Positions 8,145 through 16,926 of a DNA stretch of 64,000 nucleotides are shown here, one piece after another. A model generated the notes under the pieces. It was not told where the DNA came from. It did not search any database and saw only the letters and a list, made by a program, of their open reading frames with translations. The stretch is from Pseudozobellia thermophila (GTDB lineage: Bacteria; Bacteroidota; Bacteroidia; Flavobacteriales; Flavobacteriaceae): positions 1-64,000 of the forward strand of contig NZ_FQYU01000006.1 in assembly GCF_900141855.1 (NCBI RefSeq), in the 5' to 3' direction. The translations under genes were made by a program, and so were the position numbers. The stretch's first letter is position 1. Every line of letters begins with the position of its first letter.

Positions 8145-9443
8145 ATGTTGAAAAAAATTGGGCTGTTGGTCCTTTTATGTGTGGGTGCTTCGTGCAGTAC
8201 GGATGCCGTCAACGACTCTGATTTTGTGGCAGGGGACTCCTTTACGGATAGCAACCTTAGGGTAATGGTATTGGATACTTCCACCGTACTGACCTCTACC
8301 ATGAAGTTCGATAGTATCGTTACCTCCCAATCATCGCGTATGTTGGTGGGCAAATACAACGACCCGGTCTTCGGGACCGTCAAGGCCTCAAGTTACGTAG
8401 AGATCCTTCCCGAAAGCTATAGCATCGATTCCGAAGCGGTCTACGATAGTATTGTCCTTATCTTGAAGTATGACGGTTATTACTACAACGATACCCTCCG
8501 GACCAATTCCATTTATTTAAGGCAGCTTTCGGAAAAACTGGAGCCCGAGGAAGACGATTTTTACAACACGAGCAGCGTTGAAATGTACGATACCGATTTG
8601 GGGCATCTATCCTATATTCCCAGGCCGCTGGGTACGGATTCATTGGAAGTCAGGATGAGCGACAGTCTGGGACTCGAAATTTTCGATAAACTACAACAAC
8701 AGGAAATTACCAACTCCGATGAGTTCCGCGATTTTTTTAAGGGCTTGAACATAAGTTACGGCACTGAAGACGATGGGTCGGTTATCGGCTTCGCGCTCGA
8801 CGAGAGCGTGGTTCGGCTGTACTTTAGCGAATCTGAGGAAAACGAATGGGAACAGGGCGATATCGACCTCTACATCAACACGACGAGTACGCCCACCCCT
8901 TTCTTTAACAGCATTACGGCCGAAAACCCCATCGATTATCTGAGTTCCTTCGAAGATCAGGAAGACAACCTTTACAGTACCGAAAGCGGGAACCAAAGCT
9001 TTATTCAGTCGGGAATAGGTATCGTCACGAAAATTGAATTTCCGCACCTCGAAACGATTCACGACATACCGGGCGAAGGTACCCTGCTGGGGGCGGCCTT
9101 AAAGTTGAAACCCGCAGTGGGCTCCTATAACGACCACCTGATCCTCAGGGATACCCTCTCCGTTTTTTTGGTCGATCAGAACAACGATATCACCGAACAA
9201 CTGGGCGTACAGGCCATTCTCAATCGTACCAACCAAGAGTTCAACGATATTTATTACGAGATTCCCTTGAGCAGTTATATCGAAAGTCTGCTTACGGCGG
9301 AGCGGGAAACCGAAGAGGCCCTGATTTTACTGCCCGATAATTACAATGCCACCGTCGACCGTTTTGTCTTGAACGACAGCAACAACCCCGACTACAACAC
9401 GACCCTGGAAATTAGCTATGCAATTTATGATGAAGATGAATAA
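8145..9443 (+). CDS. DUF4270 lipoprotein
   Basis: Lipoprotein of 432 residues with lipobox GASC (Cys17). The sequence follows the DUF4270 pattern: an early variable part, then the conserved core SRMLVGKYNDPVFGTVKAS, a middle beta-rich region and the C-terminal YYEIPLSSYIESLL segment. The function of the family is unknown; members are outer-membrane lipoproteins of Bacteroidota. It overlaps the next gene, a predicted outer-membrane barrel, by 14 bp or more, so a barrel-lipoprotein pair is likely. Its upstream region is shared with the divergent kelch operon. Confidence 0.83.
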   Translation: MLKKIGLLVLLCVGASCSTDAVNDSDFVAGDSFTDSNLRVMVLDTSTVLTSTMKFDSIVTSQSSRMLVGKYNDPVFGTVKASSYVEILPESYSIDSEAVYDSIVLILKYDGYYYNDTLRTNSIYLRQLSEKLEPEEDDFYNTSSVEMYDTDLGHLSYIPRPLGTDSLEVRMSDSLGLEIFDKLQQQEITNSDEFRDFFKGLNISYGTEDDGSVIGFALDESVVRLYFSESEENEWEQGDIDLYINTTSTPTPFFNSITAENPIDYLSSFEDQEDNLYSTESGNQSFIQSGIGIVTKIEFPHLETIHDIPGEGTLLGAALKLKPAVGSYNDHLILRDTLSVFLVDQNNDITEQLGVQAILNRTNQEFNDIYYEIPLSSYIESLLTAERETEEALILLPDNYNATVDRFVLNDSNNPDYNTTLEISYAIYDEDE

Positions 9444-10683
9444 AGTACGGTTCTCCGTCTCGATAGTACTACTGTTCGTTATGCCCGCGATTATGGCGCA
9501 ATCGGAGGGTTTGACAAGTTCCCCCTATTCGCTTTACGGACTCGGTGCGATAAACCAGACCAGTATCGGAAAGACCAATGGTATGGGCTATTCGGGGATA
9601 GGGCTGAAAACCGATGGCGAAATCAATAACCTCAACGCCGCCAACTTTGCCTTGATTCCAAAGAATTCCTTTTTTTACGATGTAGGTTTAAAAGGGCAGT
9701 ACAATACCTATAGCAACCGAATTAACGATGAGTCCAAGACCACGATCAACTTTTCGAACCTGGCGGTCGCATTTCGAATAGCCGATGACTTTGGGGCCGG
9801 TATCGTAATGGTGCCCTACACCGATGTTGGTTATTCCTTGGTCGGTATCCAGACCAATATCGAGGGCACCAACCAAACGTTCGAAAGCAACGTAAGCGGA
9901 GTGGGGGGATTGAGCGACCTAAGGCTGAATCTGGGGTATGGGATAATCGAAGGCCTGCGGATCGGGGCAAATGCCTCCCTCCTTTTCGGGAATATTGAGG
10001 AAGAGGAATCGTTTACCCTTGGATCGAGTTCCTTTGATCTCACCGAAAAAACCAATTACACCGGGGTGCGATGGGGACTCGGCATGCAGTTCGATTTTAC
10101 CGATGATATTACCCTGGGGAGTACCGTTCAGTTTCCTACCGCCTTAAAGGGCAATCTAAAGCGGTCGGTACTGAAGAACATCGATGCCACCGATATTACC
10201 GTCGAGTCGGAGACTTCCGACGATACGGCCGATTTTAACATGCCTTTGGAACTCGGCCTGGGCTTTAGTGCCAGACTCTTTAAATCGCTCACCGTGAGTG
10301 CCGACTATAAGAACAATTTTTGGAGCGATACCGGGCAGACCGAAAACCTGGGTACCTATGTAGACCAGAGTATTTACGCCGTGGGATTGGAGTTCGTGAA
10401 AAAGAAGGACAGCTATAAATACGGAGACCGTATTCGGTATAGGGCCGGATACAACTACGATACCGGATACCTTTCGGTAAACGGATCCAAAATAGACGGG
10501 CAGAGTTTTACCGCCGGTATCGGCATCCCCGTGGGACAGGGCCAAAGATCCATGCTCAACCTGTCGTACAGTTACGGGTCCCAGGGACAGATACAAAACA
10601 TATTGGTCAAGGAAAATTTTCATTTGCTTACCCTAAACCTTAGCCTGCAAGATGTTTGGTTCCAAAAAAGAAAGATCAATTGA
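9430..10683 (+). CDS. Outer-membrane beta-barrel protein, partner of DUF4270 lipoprotein
   Basis: A protein of 417 residues. Several in-frame ATGs (9418, 9427, 9430, 9436) precede a signal peptide ending AIMAQ; 9430 or 9436 is favoured because both keep the signal compact. The mature part begins SPYSLYGLG, a pattern found in FadL-like flavobacterial outer-membrane proteins, and continues with alternating amphipathic strands (GLGMQFDFTDDITLGSTVQ; LTVSADYKNNFW; RYRAGYNYDTGYL). It overlaps the stop of the DUF4270 gene, which implies translational coupling. Transport of a hydrophobic compound is possible, but no substrate can be read from the sequence. Confidence 0.72.
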   Translation: MKMNKVRFSVSIVLLFVMPAIMAQSEGLTSSPYSLYGLGAINQTSIGKTNGMGYSGIGLKTDGEINNLNAANFALIPKNSFFYDVGLKGQYNTYSNRINDESKTTINFSNLAVAFRIADDFGAGIVMVPYTDVGYSLVGIQTNIEGTNQTFESNVSGVGGLSDLRLNLGYGIIEGLRIGANASLLFGNIEEEESFTLGSSSFDLTEKTNYTGVRWGLGMQFDFTDDITLGSTVQFPTALKGNLKRSVLKNIDATDITVESETSDDTADFNMPLELGLGFSARLFKSLTVSADYKNNFWSDTGQTENLGTYVDQSIYAVGLEFVKKKDSYKYGDRIRYRAGYNYDTGYLSVNGSKIDGQSFTAGIGIPVGQGQRSMLNLSYSYGSQGQIQNILVKENFHLLTLNLSLQDVWFQKRKIN

Positions 10684-10799
10684 TGTCGTTCGACGATGAG
10701 AATTTATAAATGTTTGTTAAGTAACCGTTTTGTACTAAACCTAACAAAAAAGAATGTGTCAAAAGGGCAACTGTTATTAAATAACTAAAATCGATGACT

Positions 10800-11366
10800 A
10801 TGAAAAGAATAGCGATTCTGATTATGGGTATAATTTTGACGACGACCTTTACCCAAGAGGCCACCGCCCAGCGAACTGTCAATAGAAAAGTGGTCACAAC
10901 GAAAAGAACCGTTCGTGTACCGAAAACAAAAGTGGTATATAAAAAGCCCAAGACAAAGGTCGTGTCGGTAAGGACACTGCCAAGTAATAGAAGGGTAATA
11001 AAACACAACGGACTGTCGTACACTTATGTCAACAATAAGTTTTACCGATACTATGGAGGTCGCTATATTCCTGTGGCCCCGGCCATCGGACTCCGAATAA
11101 GTACCCTGCCCGCGGGATATACGCGTATTGTGGTAGGGGGCAGAAACTTTTTCTTTTTTGATGGTATCTATTATGAGGCCGTTGACGACGGGTATTATGA
11201 AGTAGTACAGCCCGAGATAGGTACCATCATTTACGAATTGCCCGAGGAAGCCGAGAGAGTGGAGGTCGATGGCGATATCCTGTACGAATGCGACAATGTG
11301 CTCTATGAAAAGATCCAAGTCGATGGTACAAGGGCCTACGAAGTAGTCGGGATAATAGAAAATTAA
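10800..11366 (+). CDS. DUF6515 family exported protein
   Basis: A protein of 188 residues with a signal peptide ending near EATAQ. A basic, repetitive stretch follows (KTKVVYKKPKTKVV), then the DUF6515-like core: IKHNGLSYTYVNNKFYRYYGG, LPAGYTRIVVGGRNFFFFDGIYYEA and a similar ELPEEAERVEVDGDILYECDN unit. The repeated pattern of a Pro/Gly turn, a short strand and an aromatic patch suggests two or three small beta units. Periplasmic or cell-surface location is inferred; function is unknown. An alternative start at 10794 adds two residues. The next gene starts 20 bp later and is probably co-transcribed. Confidence 0.7.
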   Translation: MKRIAILIMGIILTTTFTQEATAQRTVNRKVVTTKRTVRVPKTKVVYKKPKTKVVSVRTLPSNRRVIKHNGLSYTYVNNKFYRYYGGRYIPVAPAIGLRISTLPAGYTRIVVGGRNFFFFDGIYYEAVDDGYYEVVQPEIGTIIYELPEEAERVEVDGDILYECDNVLYEKIQVDGTRAYEVVGIIEN

Positions 11367-11386
11367 AAAGGGACTTTATCTTACTC

Positions 11387-12139
11387 ATGGGAAAAAACGG
11401 GTTTCGGCTATTTGTGGTAGTGTGTTTTGTGCAGTTGGTCAATGCCGAACCCATTGTTTTGGATACGGTATCAGGGGTTTATGAAGGCATGTCGTACCGT
11501 CTTATGGAAGACGATGACGATTTGGTATTGACCCTTGTTACCTCCGACAAGGCAACGGTTCGCCGGTTGCTGCGTATGGGTACGGTCTTTTATTTTGATG
11601 TCAAGGGCAAAAAGAACAAGTCGGTCTATGTGCGTTATCCCCTGCCCGGGAAGCGCCCCGAAATGGCGGAGCGGCCATTACCGGATGAAGAAGGGCCCGA
11701 TTTGACCCAGCTTTTGGCCAATTTGCCCCAAGAAGGGGAGTACGGTGCCCATGGGGAAACGGAGCTTTTCCATCCCATGCTGAACAGTCTTGGTATCGAG
11801 ATTGTCATTGAGGCTACAACGGTCGAAAAAGGGGCAACTTCGGAAGAGGGCCTTCTATACCGGTTGAGAATTCCGAAAGGTAGAATAGCGATCGATCCCG
11901 GTACGGATCTCTCCCGCCTAAGTGTAGGAGTGGGCAGCAATCCACGGCAGGAAGGGGAAAAGGCCGAAAAACCCGTTGACGGAAAACCCTCGATGGGAAG
12001 GGGTGGGGGTCGTAGGGGCGGCAGTCGTGGCGGAGGACGGGCAGGGGCAATGAGCCCTCGGAACGCTGTTGGCCCCAAGGAACGACCGGTGGTAGATCCT
12101 ATAGACTTTTGGTTCGATGCCCACTTGGAACAAGATTAA
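11387..12139 (+). CDS. Exported protein with Gly/Arg-rich tail, unknown function
   Basis: A protein of 250 residues, not recognised. A hydrophobic N-terminus (about 6-20, ending VNA) looks like a signal peptide. The middle (about 25-165) is a mixed domain with segments such as LVLTLVTSDKATVRRLL and HPMLNSLGIEIVIE. From about residue 170 the protein becomes low-complexity; residues about 205-222 are GRGGGRRGGSRGGGRAG, an RG/RGG-type stretch. It ends VVDPIDFWFDAHLEQD. RGG stretches bind RNA in other proteins, but here an exported location is predicted, so polyanion (polysaccharide or DNA) binding is as likely. A terminator follows. Confidence 0.6.
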   Translation: MGKNGFRLFVVVCFVQLVNAEPIVLDTVSGVYEGMSYRLMEDDDDLVLTLVTSDKATVRRLLRMGTVFYFDVKGKKNKSVYVRYPLPGKRPEMAERPLPDEEGPDLTQLLANLPQEGEYGAHGETELFHPMLNSLGIEIVIEATTVEKGATSEEGLLYRLRIPKGRIAIDPGTDLSRLSVGVGSNPRQEGEKAEKPVDGKPSMGRGGGRRGGSRGGGRAGAMSPRNAVGPKERPVVDPIDFWFDAHLEQD

Positions 12140-12214
12140 TTGGAATGGGCCCTGGACAGTGATTGAACAATTCTTCTGGTTTTTTTTTGAATATTTGATG
12201 TTGTATTAGCTATG

Positions 12215-12253
12215 ATCCCAAGGTCGCCAAGGCGCCTTGGGATTGTTTTTTTT
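12215..12253. terminator. Terminator between convergent genes
   Basis: ATCCCAAGG (12215-12223) pairs with CCTTGGGAT (12235-12243), with inner CGC/GCG pairing, followed by TGTTTTTTTT. It ends the DUF6515 operon on the plus strand; the minus operon ends at 12300. Confidence 0.75.
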
Positions 12254-12299
12254 CGATTACGGACCAAGCCTGTTCTTTTAGCCGATAGTAATCGGTTAC

Positions 12300-13382
12300 T
12301 TAAAGGTCGACCGATCTTTGGGTGCGGATCGATTGGTCGCAGGCAAAGGCGATACGCAGGCTGTTTACGGCATCTTCGAGATGCGGTCTTAAATCGATGT
12401 TTTCCTTGATGGCCTTGTACAGGTACTGTTGTTCCCTCGTGCAAAGCTCAAGGTGGTCGGGCTCGTCCTCTAGGTTAATAAAGGTATCGCTTTCGGTAAA
12501 TTGGTTGTTTTCGTCCAATGAAGCCGGGTGGTAGCGTATGGTCTCGGTCTGGGTGTGCGATTCCACCGAGTCCGATTTTCCCGAGGCCGAAGCCTTTTTC
12601 GCCACTATCGATACCGATCCCTTGGGGCCAAAAACGTCCTTTATGAAAAATGCCGTTTCGCTTACCATGGGTCCCCAGCCCGCTTCGTACCAGCCCACGG
12701 ATCCGTCTTCAAAGCGTATTTGCAGTTGACCGTAGTTATAGTTCCATTCCGGAACGTCATCCGTTAGCCTTGCCCCAATGGCATTTACCTGCACGGGTTT
12801 CGACCGGGTCATTTGGCACATCACATCGATATAGTGTACCCCACAATCTACAATGGGGCTAAGGCTCTTCATGAGGTTGCGGTGTACGTTCCACATTTCA
12901 CCCTTGCTCTGCTGGTTCAGGTTCATGCGCATGACCAAGGGCTTGCCCAGGTTCTGGCTGAGTTCTACAAAGCGTTGCCACGAGGGGTGGTGCCTTAAAA
13001 TATAGCCCACAACCAGTTTTTTACCGACCTCCAAGGCCTTTTGGGCAATTCGCTCCGCTCCTTCCACCGTATCGGCCAAAGGCTTTTCCATAAAGACATG
13101 GCATCCTTTTTCCAAGGCCATCAAGGCAAACTCTTCGTGGGTGTCGGGGTAGGTCGATATGCACACGATATCGGGGCGGGTAGAGTTCAATGCCTCCTTG
13201 TAGTCGTCGAACAGGGCGTAGGTGTTTCCTAGTTTTTGGTTTAGGCTTTCTTTGCTCTTGCCGGTAGAAACCAATCCACAAATAGTGAATTCTGATAAGT
13301 TGTGGTAGGCCATCGCATGTGAGCTTCCCATGTTTCCACAACCGACGACCAATACTCGAAGCGATTTTTTTAAATCTGTCAT
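12300..13382 (-). CDS. Gfo/Idh/MocA family oxidoreductase
   Basis: A cytoplasmic NAD(P)-dependent sugar dehydrogenase of 360 residues; no signal peptide. The N-terminal Rossmann domain has GCGNMG (14-19) and the family signature MEKPLAD with EKP at 99-101. The C-terminal domain carries DCGVHYIDV, with His183 as the probable catalytic residue. It is the last gene of the SusCD operon, after the transporter, so it would act on an imported sugar or derivative. The second oxidoreductase of the operon has a Tat signal, so the two probably act in different compartments. Confidence 0.9.
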   Translation of the reverse strand: MTDLKKSLRVLVVGCGNMGSSHAMAYHNLSEFTICGLVSTGKSKESLNQKLGNTYALFDDYKEALNSTRPDIVCISTYPDTHEEFALMALEKGCHVFMEKPLADTVEGAERIAQKALEVGKKLVVGYILRHHPSWQRFVELSQNLGKPLVMRMNLNQQSKGEMWNVHRNLMKSLSPIVDCGVHYIDVMCQMTRSKPVQVNAIGARLTDDVPEWNYNYGQLQIRFEDGSVGWYEAGWGPMVSETAFFIKDVFGPKGSVSIVAKKASASGKSDSVESHTQTETIRYHPASLDENNQFTESDTFINLEDEPDHLELCTREQQYLYKAIKENIDLRPHLEDAVNSLRIAFACDQSIRTQRSVDL

Positions 13383-13439
13383 AGGTTTTCTTGTCTTTAT
13401 ATAATTTCGTGCCCAAGTGCAACCGTTGAAAGCCTTTCT

Positions 13440-14642
13440 TTATTGGGTAGGGGCATCAACCGTCTTTTCCTTGAACAATAGTATGAATAAAACTGCCGTA
13501 ACTAGGGCTATGGTTGCCGGAACCATCCAAATCGATTGCCAATCATAGCCTGCCGGGCCCACGGCGACCGTAAATCGCTGGGTTACCCATCCCGAAACGT
13601 AGGAACCTATCAACATGCCTACCCCATAGGTGGCAAAGGTAATCAGGCCCTGGGCGGCATTGCGAAACGACTTTTCAGCTTTTTTGTCTATGTAAATCTG
13701 CCCCGATACAAAAAAGAAATCGTAGCAGATGCCGTGCAATACAATGGCCGTGTAAAGCATCCAATTGTTTTCGCTACCATCTGCGAAGGCAAACATAAGG
13801 TATCGGACCGCCCAGGCCAACATGCCGACGAGCATCACTTTCTTTAGCCCAAATTTACGAAATGCGAAGGGCATCAATAGCAAAAAAAGGAATTCGGAAA
13901 CCTGTCCCAAGGTCATTTTGCCCGCCGCATTTTCGAAACCTATATCGTTAAGAAAGGGATTGGCAAAGCTATAGTAGAAGGCCAGGGGGATGCAAATAAT
14001 GATCGAACTTAAAAAAAATACGATAAACGATCGGTCTCTGAACAGAACCAGGGCATCGAGGCCTAAAATGGAGGCCAGGCTTTTTTTCTGGCCATTCGGT
14101 GGCGTATTGGGCAAAAAGAGGCAAAGTACGGCTAGTGCAATGGAGCAGGCCGCCGCTATCTGAAAGGTAAGGTGTGAGGTTTCCCATTCCATAAAACCGA
14201 CCCATAGCCCCGCTATGATCCAGCCCAGGGTGCCGAAGACCCTGATAAGGGGGAATTCTTTGTCGGGCTCGTCCATTTGCGAGAACGATATGGAGTTGAC
14301 AAGTGAAATGGTCGGCATGTACAAAAGGGTGTACAGAAGTATGAGCCACCAAAAATCTTGAAAGTTGTCGGCAAGGCTAATTAAATAAAGTGAGATGCCG
14401 CCCAAAACATGGAGGGTCGCCAGAACCTTTTGCGCCGAAAAAAAGCGGTCGGCGATCAAACCGATAAAAATGGGCGATAGAATGGCCGCGATGGATAGGT
14501 TGGCATAGGCCGACCCTACCTGGGCCGCCCCCACGTCCAGGGAGTTCAACAGGTAGGTGCCCATGGTAACGTACCAGGCGCCCCAAACAAAATACTCCAA
14601 TAGCATAAGTACGGATAATTTTATTCGGAGTGTGTTTTTCAT
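13440..14642 (-). CDS. MFS transporter, NupG/nucleoside:H+ symporter type
   Basis: Inner-membrane protein of 400 residues with about 12 hydrophobic segments. The start (LLEYFVWGAWYVTMGTYL) and IADRFFSAQKVLA are typical of the NHS family of the major facilitator superfamily, as is FLSSIIICIPLAFYYSFANPFL in the middle. Such members in carbohydrate operons probably move a sugar or sugar-like product rather than nucleosides. It lies between the MlrC-like gene (44 bp upstream) and an oxidoreductase (57 bp downstream), consistent with import of the product made in the periplasm. Confidence 0.88.
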   Translation of the reverse strand: MKNTLRIKLSVLMLLEYFVWGAWYVTMGTYLLNSLDVGAAQVGSAYANLSIAAILSPIFIGLIADRFFSAQKVLATLHVLGGISLYLISLADNFQDFWWLILLYTLLYMPTISLVNSISFSQMDEPDKEFPLIRVFGTLGWIIAGLWVGFMEWETSHLTFQIAAACSIALAVLCLFLPNTPPNGQKKSLASILGLDALVLFRDRSFIVFFLSSIIICIPLAFYYSFANPFLNDIGFENAAGKMTLGQVSEFLFLLLMPFAFRKFGLKKVMLVGMLAWAVRYLMFAFADGSENNWMLYTAIVLHGICYDFFFVSGQIYIDKKAEKSFRNAAQGLITFATYGVGMLIGSYVSGWVTQRFTVAVGPAGYDWQSIWMVPATIALVTAVLFILLFKEKTVDAPTQ

Positions 14643-14686
14643 GGGTTCGGTCGGCTTGGTTTAACAGATACGTATCGAAAATGTGC

Positions 14687-16240
14687 TCAGCGGGGATAGG
14701 TAGAAGGTACGAATTCATCGGAAGCGGGAATCCATTTGGCCTTTAAATCAGGTTCGAATTGGTGCTTGTCAAAAGGAAACATCGGTCTTTGGATCCTTCT
14801 GTAGTCGAGACTGTGCAGGTCTTGGTCGACCCCTCCCGGGGTTAGGGCCATGATCCAATCTTTGCGCATGTTGTAAAGGTCGGGCACCAGGTATCCCATT
14901 TTGACGACAATAATGTCGGTTTTCAGGGGGTCTAGGCCCAAGTCGGAAAAATGGGTGTTTCGGTTTCGGTCGTGTGCAACGATTACCCGCACACTTCCGA
15001 CCCTGATGACAACGGCTTTTTCGCCAATGCCTTCGACGGTTCCGTCAAGTTTTATGGGAGGGGCGAAACGGGCATCTATTTGGGCCCCGACATAACCACT
15101 TACCTTTTGGCCAAGGCCGGCCGACTTGGCCAGTTTAAACAATTCCGGTCCGGGAATCGAGGCGTAAATAAGCGAAGGGCCCTTCTTAGACTTGAATTCG
15201 GGCCGCTCCAGTATTTTTTTCAAGGTCCATGTAACGTCGCCGGCACCACCTGCAGTGGGGTTGTCGCCTGAATCACTGATAAAGAAAGGGCGTTTTTTAC
15301 TGGCCAAGGCCTTGTTTAGGCTTCCGGTCAGGGAGTCTACCGGGGCGACAAAGCCGAATTCCGACCTAACCTTCCAAAAACTGGAAGCCAGGTTTTCGGC
15401 GGCCTCACCTACTTGAATCCTGTCGTCTCCGGTAACCATTACCACGGCATGGTTTCTCGGCTCATCGGCCCATGCGTAGCCGATCCAGATGGCGGCATCG
15501 ATAATGCCCGATTGTTTGGTAACCTCCGGAATTTTGGCATACAGGCTTTTGGCGGGCTCTACCCTAGTGCTCGTTTTTTCGCCCGGCAGTAAAATGGGTA
15601 CGGGCACCCATGCCTTATAGGCAGGTTTGCCCTGGCCGCTTTCCAACCGGTCCAAAAGATTTACGATGGCCCTCTTTTTGGTCTCATATCGGTCTTCGTG
15701 GGGCGCCATGCGAAAACAGGTGATCAAGTCGGTATTTTTGGCCAAGCGCCACGAAACGTTGCCATGTAGGTCCATCGAGGTCGAGATCAAGGTTTCCGTT
15801 CCGACCACCTCGCGTATTCTGGCAATAAGGTCGCCTTCGGGGTCGTCAAGGCCCACAACGCTCATGGCTCCGTGAATGTCAAAATAAAGTCCGTCGTAAG
15901 GACCGTTCTTCTTCAGTGAATCCAGTGTTTCCTGTACCAGGGACTCGTAGGCTTCCCTGGTTACCGCCCCTCCGGGAGAGGTGGCCGCTACAAGGGCGGG
16001 CAACCATGTGGCACGTCCCCTGACCATTGAATCGGGAACCATAAAGGGATAGGCGTCCAGGGCTTCTGGCCCCTTTCTTATGCGAAAGGCCTCCCTGGCC
16101 GTCAAGGCAGGGGAGAAGGTGCTCGACTCGGTGGCTATGCCGGCTATGGCAATTCGCGGAAGGTCTTTCTCCTGGGCTTTTCCCGCCAAGGTACTGATGA
16201 GAAAGGAGAACAATAGGGTAGTGAGTATACTGTTTTTCAT
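14687..16240 (-). CDS. M81 family metallopeptidase-like protein (MlrC-like)
   Basis: A protein of 517 residues with a signal peptide ending near GKAQ, so periplasmic. The N-terminal MlrC domain shows IAGIATESSTFSP, YFDIHGAMSV and SMDLHGNVSW, which hold the probable metal-binding Asp/His residues. The MlrC C-terminal domain has FISDSGDNPTAGGAGDVTW and NTHFSDLGLDP. Known MlrC acts on linearised microcystin, but most homologues have unknown substrates and are often near amidohydrolases or sugar genes. Its presence in a SusCD operon suggests cleavage of an amide, ester or related bond in the imported compound. Confidence 0.88.
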   Translation of the reverse strand: MKNSILTTLLFSFLISTLAGKAQEKDLPRIAIAGIATESSTFSPALTAREAFRIRKGPEALDAYPFMVPDSMVRGRATWLPALVAATSPGGAVTREAYESLVQETLDSLKKNGPYDGLYFDIHGAMSVVGLDDPEGDLIARIREVVGTETLISTSMDLHGNVSWRLAKNTDLITCFRMAPHEDRYETKKRAIVNLLDRLESGQGKPAYKAWVPVPILLPGEKTSTRVEPAKSLYAKIPEVTKQSGIIDAAIWIGYAWADEPRNHAVVMVTGDDRIQVGEAAENLASSFWKVRSEFGFVAPVDSLTGSLNKALASKKRPFFISDSGDNPTAGGAGDVTWTLKKILERPEFKSKKGPSLIYASIPGPELFKLAKSAGLGQKVSGYVGAQIDARFAPPIKLDGTVEGIGEKAVVIRVGSVRVIVAHDRNRNTHFSDLGLDPLKTDIIVVKMGYLVPDLYNMRKDWIMALTPGGVDQDLHSLDYRRIQRPMFPFDKHQFEPDLKAKWIPASDEFVPSTYPR

Positions 16241-16291
16241 AAAGCGTATGTGTTGTTTATAAATGCAATGGACTTAGGGCTTGCCCGAACT

Positions 16292-16906
16292 CTAGTCGAG
16301 CTCTTGTACCCGAATGTTTTTCCAGCGAACCTTGATACCGCCGCCACTGTGTATCTGTAGGGCAATGGAGCCCCTGCCCTGTCCTATTTTTTCATCTTCC
16401 AGTTCTACCATTTTATTCCCGTTGAGCCAACTTGTGATCTTGTCGCCCCTGGCTTCGATCCGCATGTGGTTCCAGTCGTCGGGCTTCAGGTGTTTCTCGT
16501 CTTTGGGGTCGGGTTTGATCAACCATCCCCTTCCGCCCAGGGTAGACTCGTAAATACCACCGGTATGGAGGTTGGGGGGAGCCACCTCTACCTGCCACCC
16601 GCGTATGGTCGTACCATCGTCACCACCTACATGCGAACGGATGAAGACACCGCTATTGCCATTGGCCTCCAATTTAAAATCAAGGTTTAAAATAAAGTTT
16701 TTATAGGGTTTGTTGGTCGATAGGTAGCCGTATTTTTCTTCCGGGCCGCTCTCGCACACCAGTTCGCCGTTTTCGACATACCAGTATTCGGTACCGTGCT
16801 TGGTCCAACCCGACAGGTCTTCGCCGTTAAAGATACTTTTATCGGTTTGGGCCTGGGCCATATAGAGGTTGCATACGATGCATAGGGCAATAAGTGTATT
16901 TCTCAT
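16292..16906 (-). CDS. DUF1080 protein (3-keto-disaccharide hydrolase/lyase family), single domain
   Basis: A protein of 204 residues with a signal peptide ending AQAQ, predicted periplasmic. The whole mature part is a DUF1080 (concanavalin-like jelly-roll) domain: FNGEDLSGWTKHG, FKLEANGNSGVFIRSH, GWQVEVAPP, DDWNHMRIEARGD and a final KNIRVQELD. Members of this family have been linked to cleavage of 3-keto-glycosides made by Gfo/Idh/MocA oxidoreductases, which are also present in this operon. It lies between the SUMF1-fold gene and the MlrC-like gene. Specificity is unknown. Confidence 0.87.
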   Translation of the reverse strand: MRNTLIALCIVCNLYMAQAQTDKSIFNGEDLSGWTKHGTEYWYVENGELVCESGPEEKYGYLSTNKPYKNFILNLDFKLEANGNSGVFIRSHVGGDDGTTIRGWQVEVAPPNLHTGGIYESTLGGRGWLIKPDPKDEKHLKPDDWNHMRIEARGDKITSWLNGNKMVELEDEKIGQGRGSIALQIHSGGGIKVRWKNIRVQELD

Positions 16907-16926
16907 AGTCGTTTAGTATTAGGGTT

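Noticed and set aside
13440-14642. Calling the MFS gene a nucleoside importer
   Set aside because: The family is right, but the operon is about sugar-like compounds and no nucleoside enzyme is present, so the substrate is left open.
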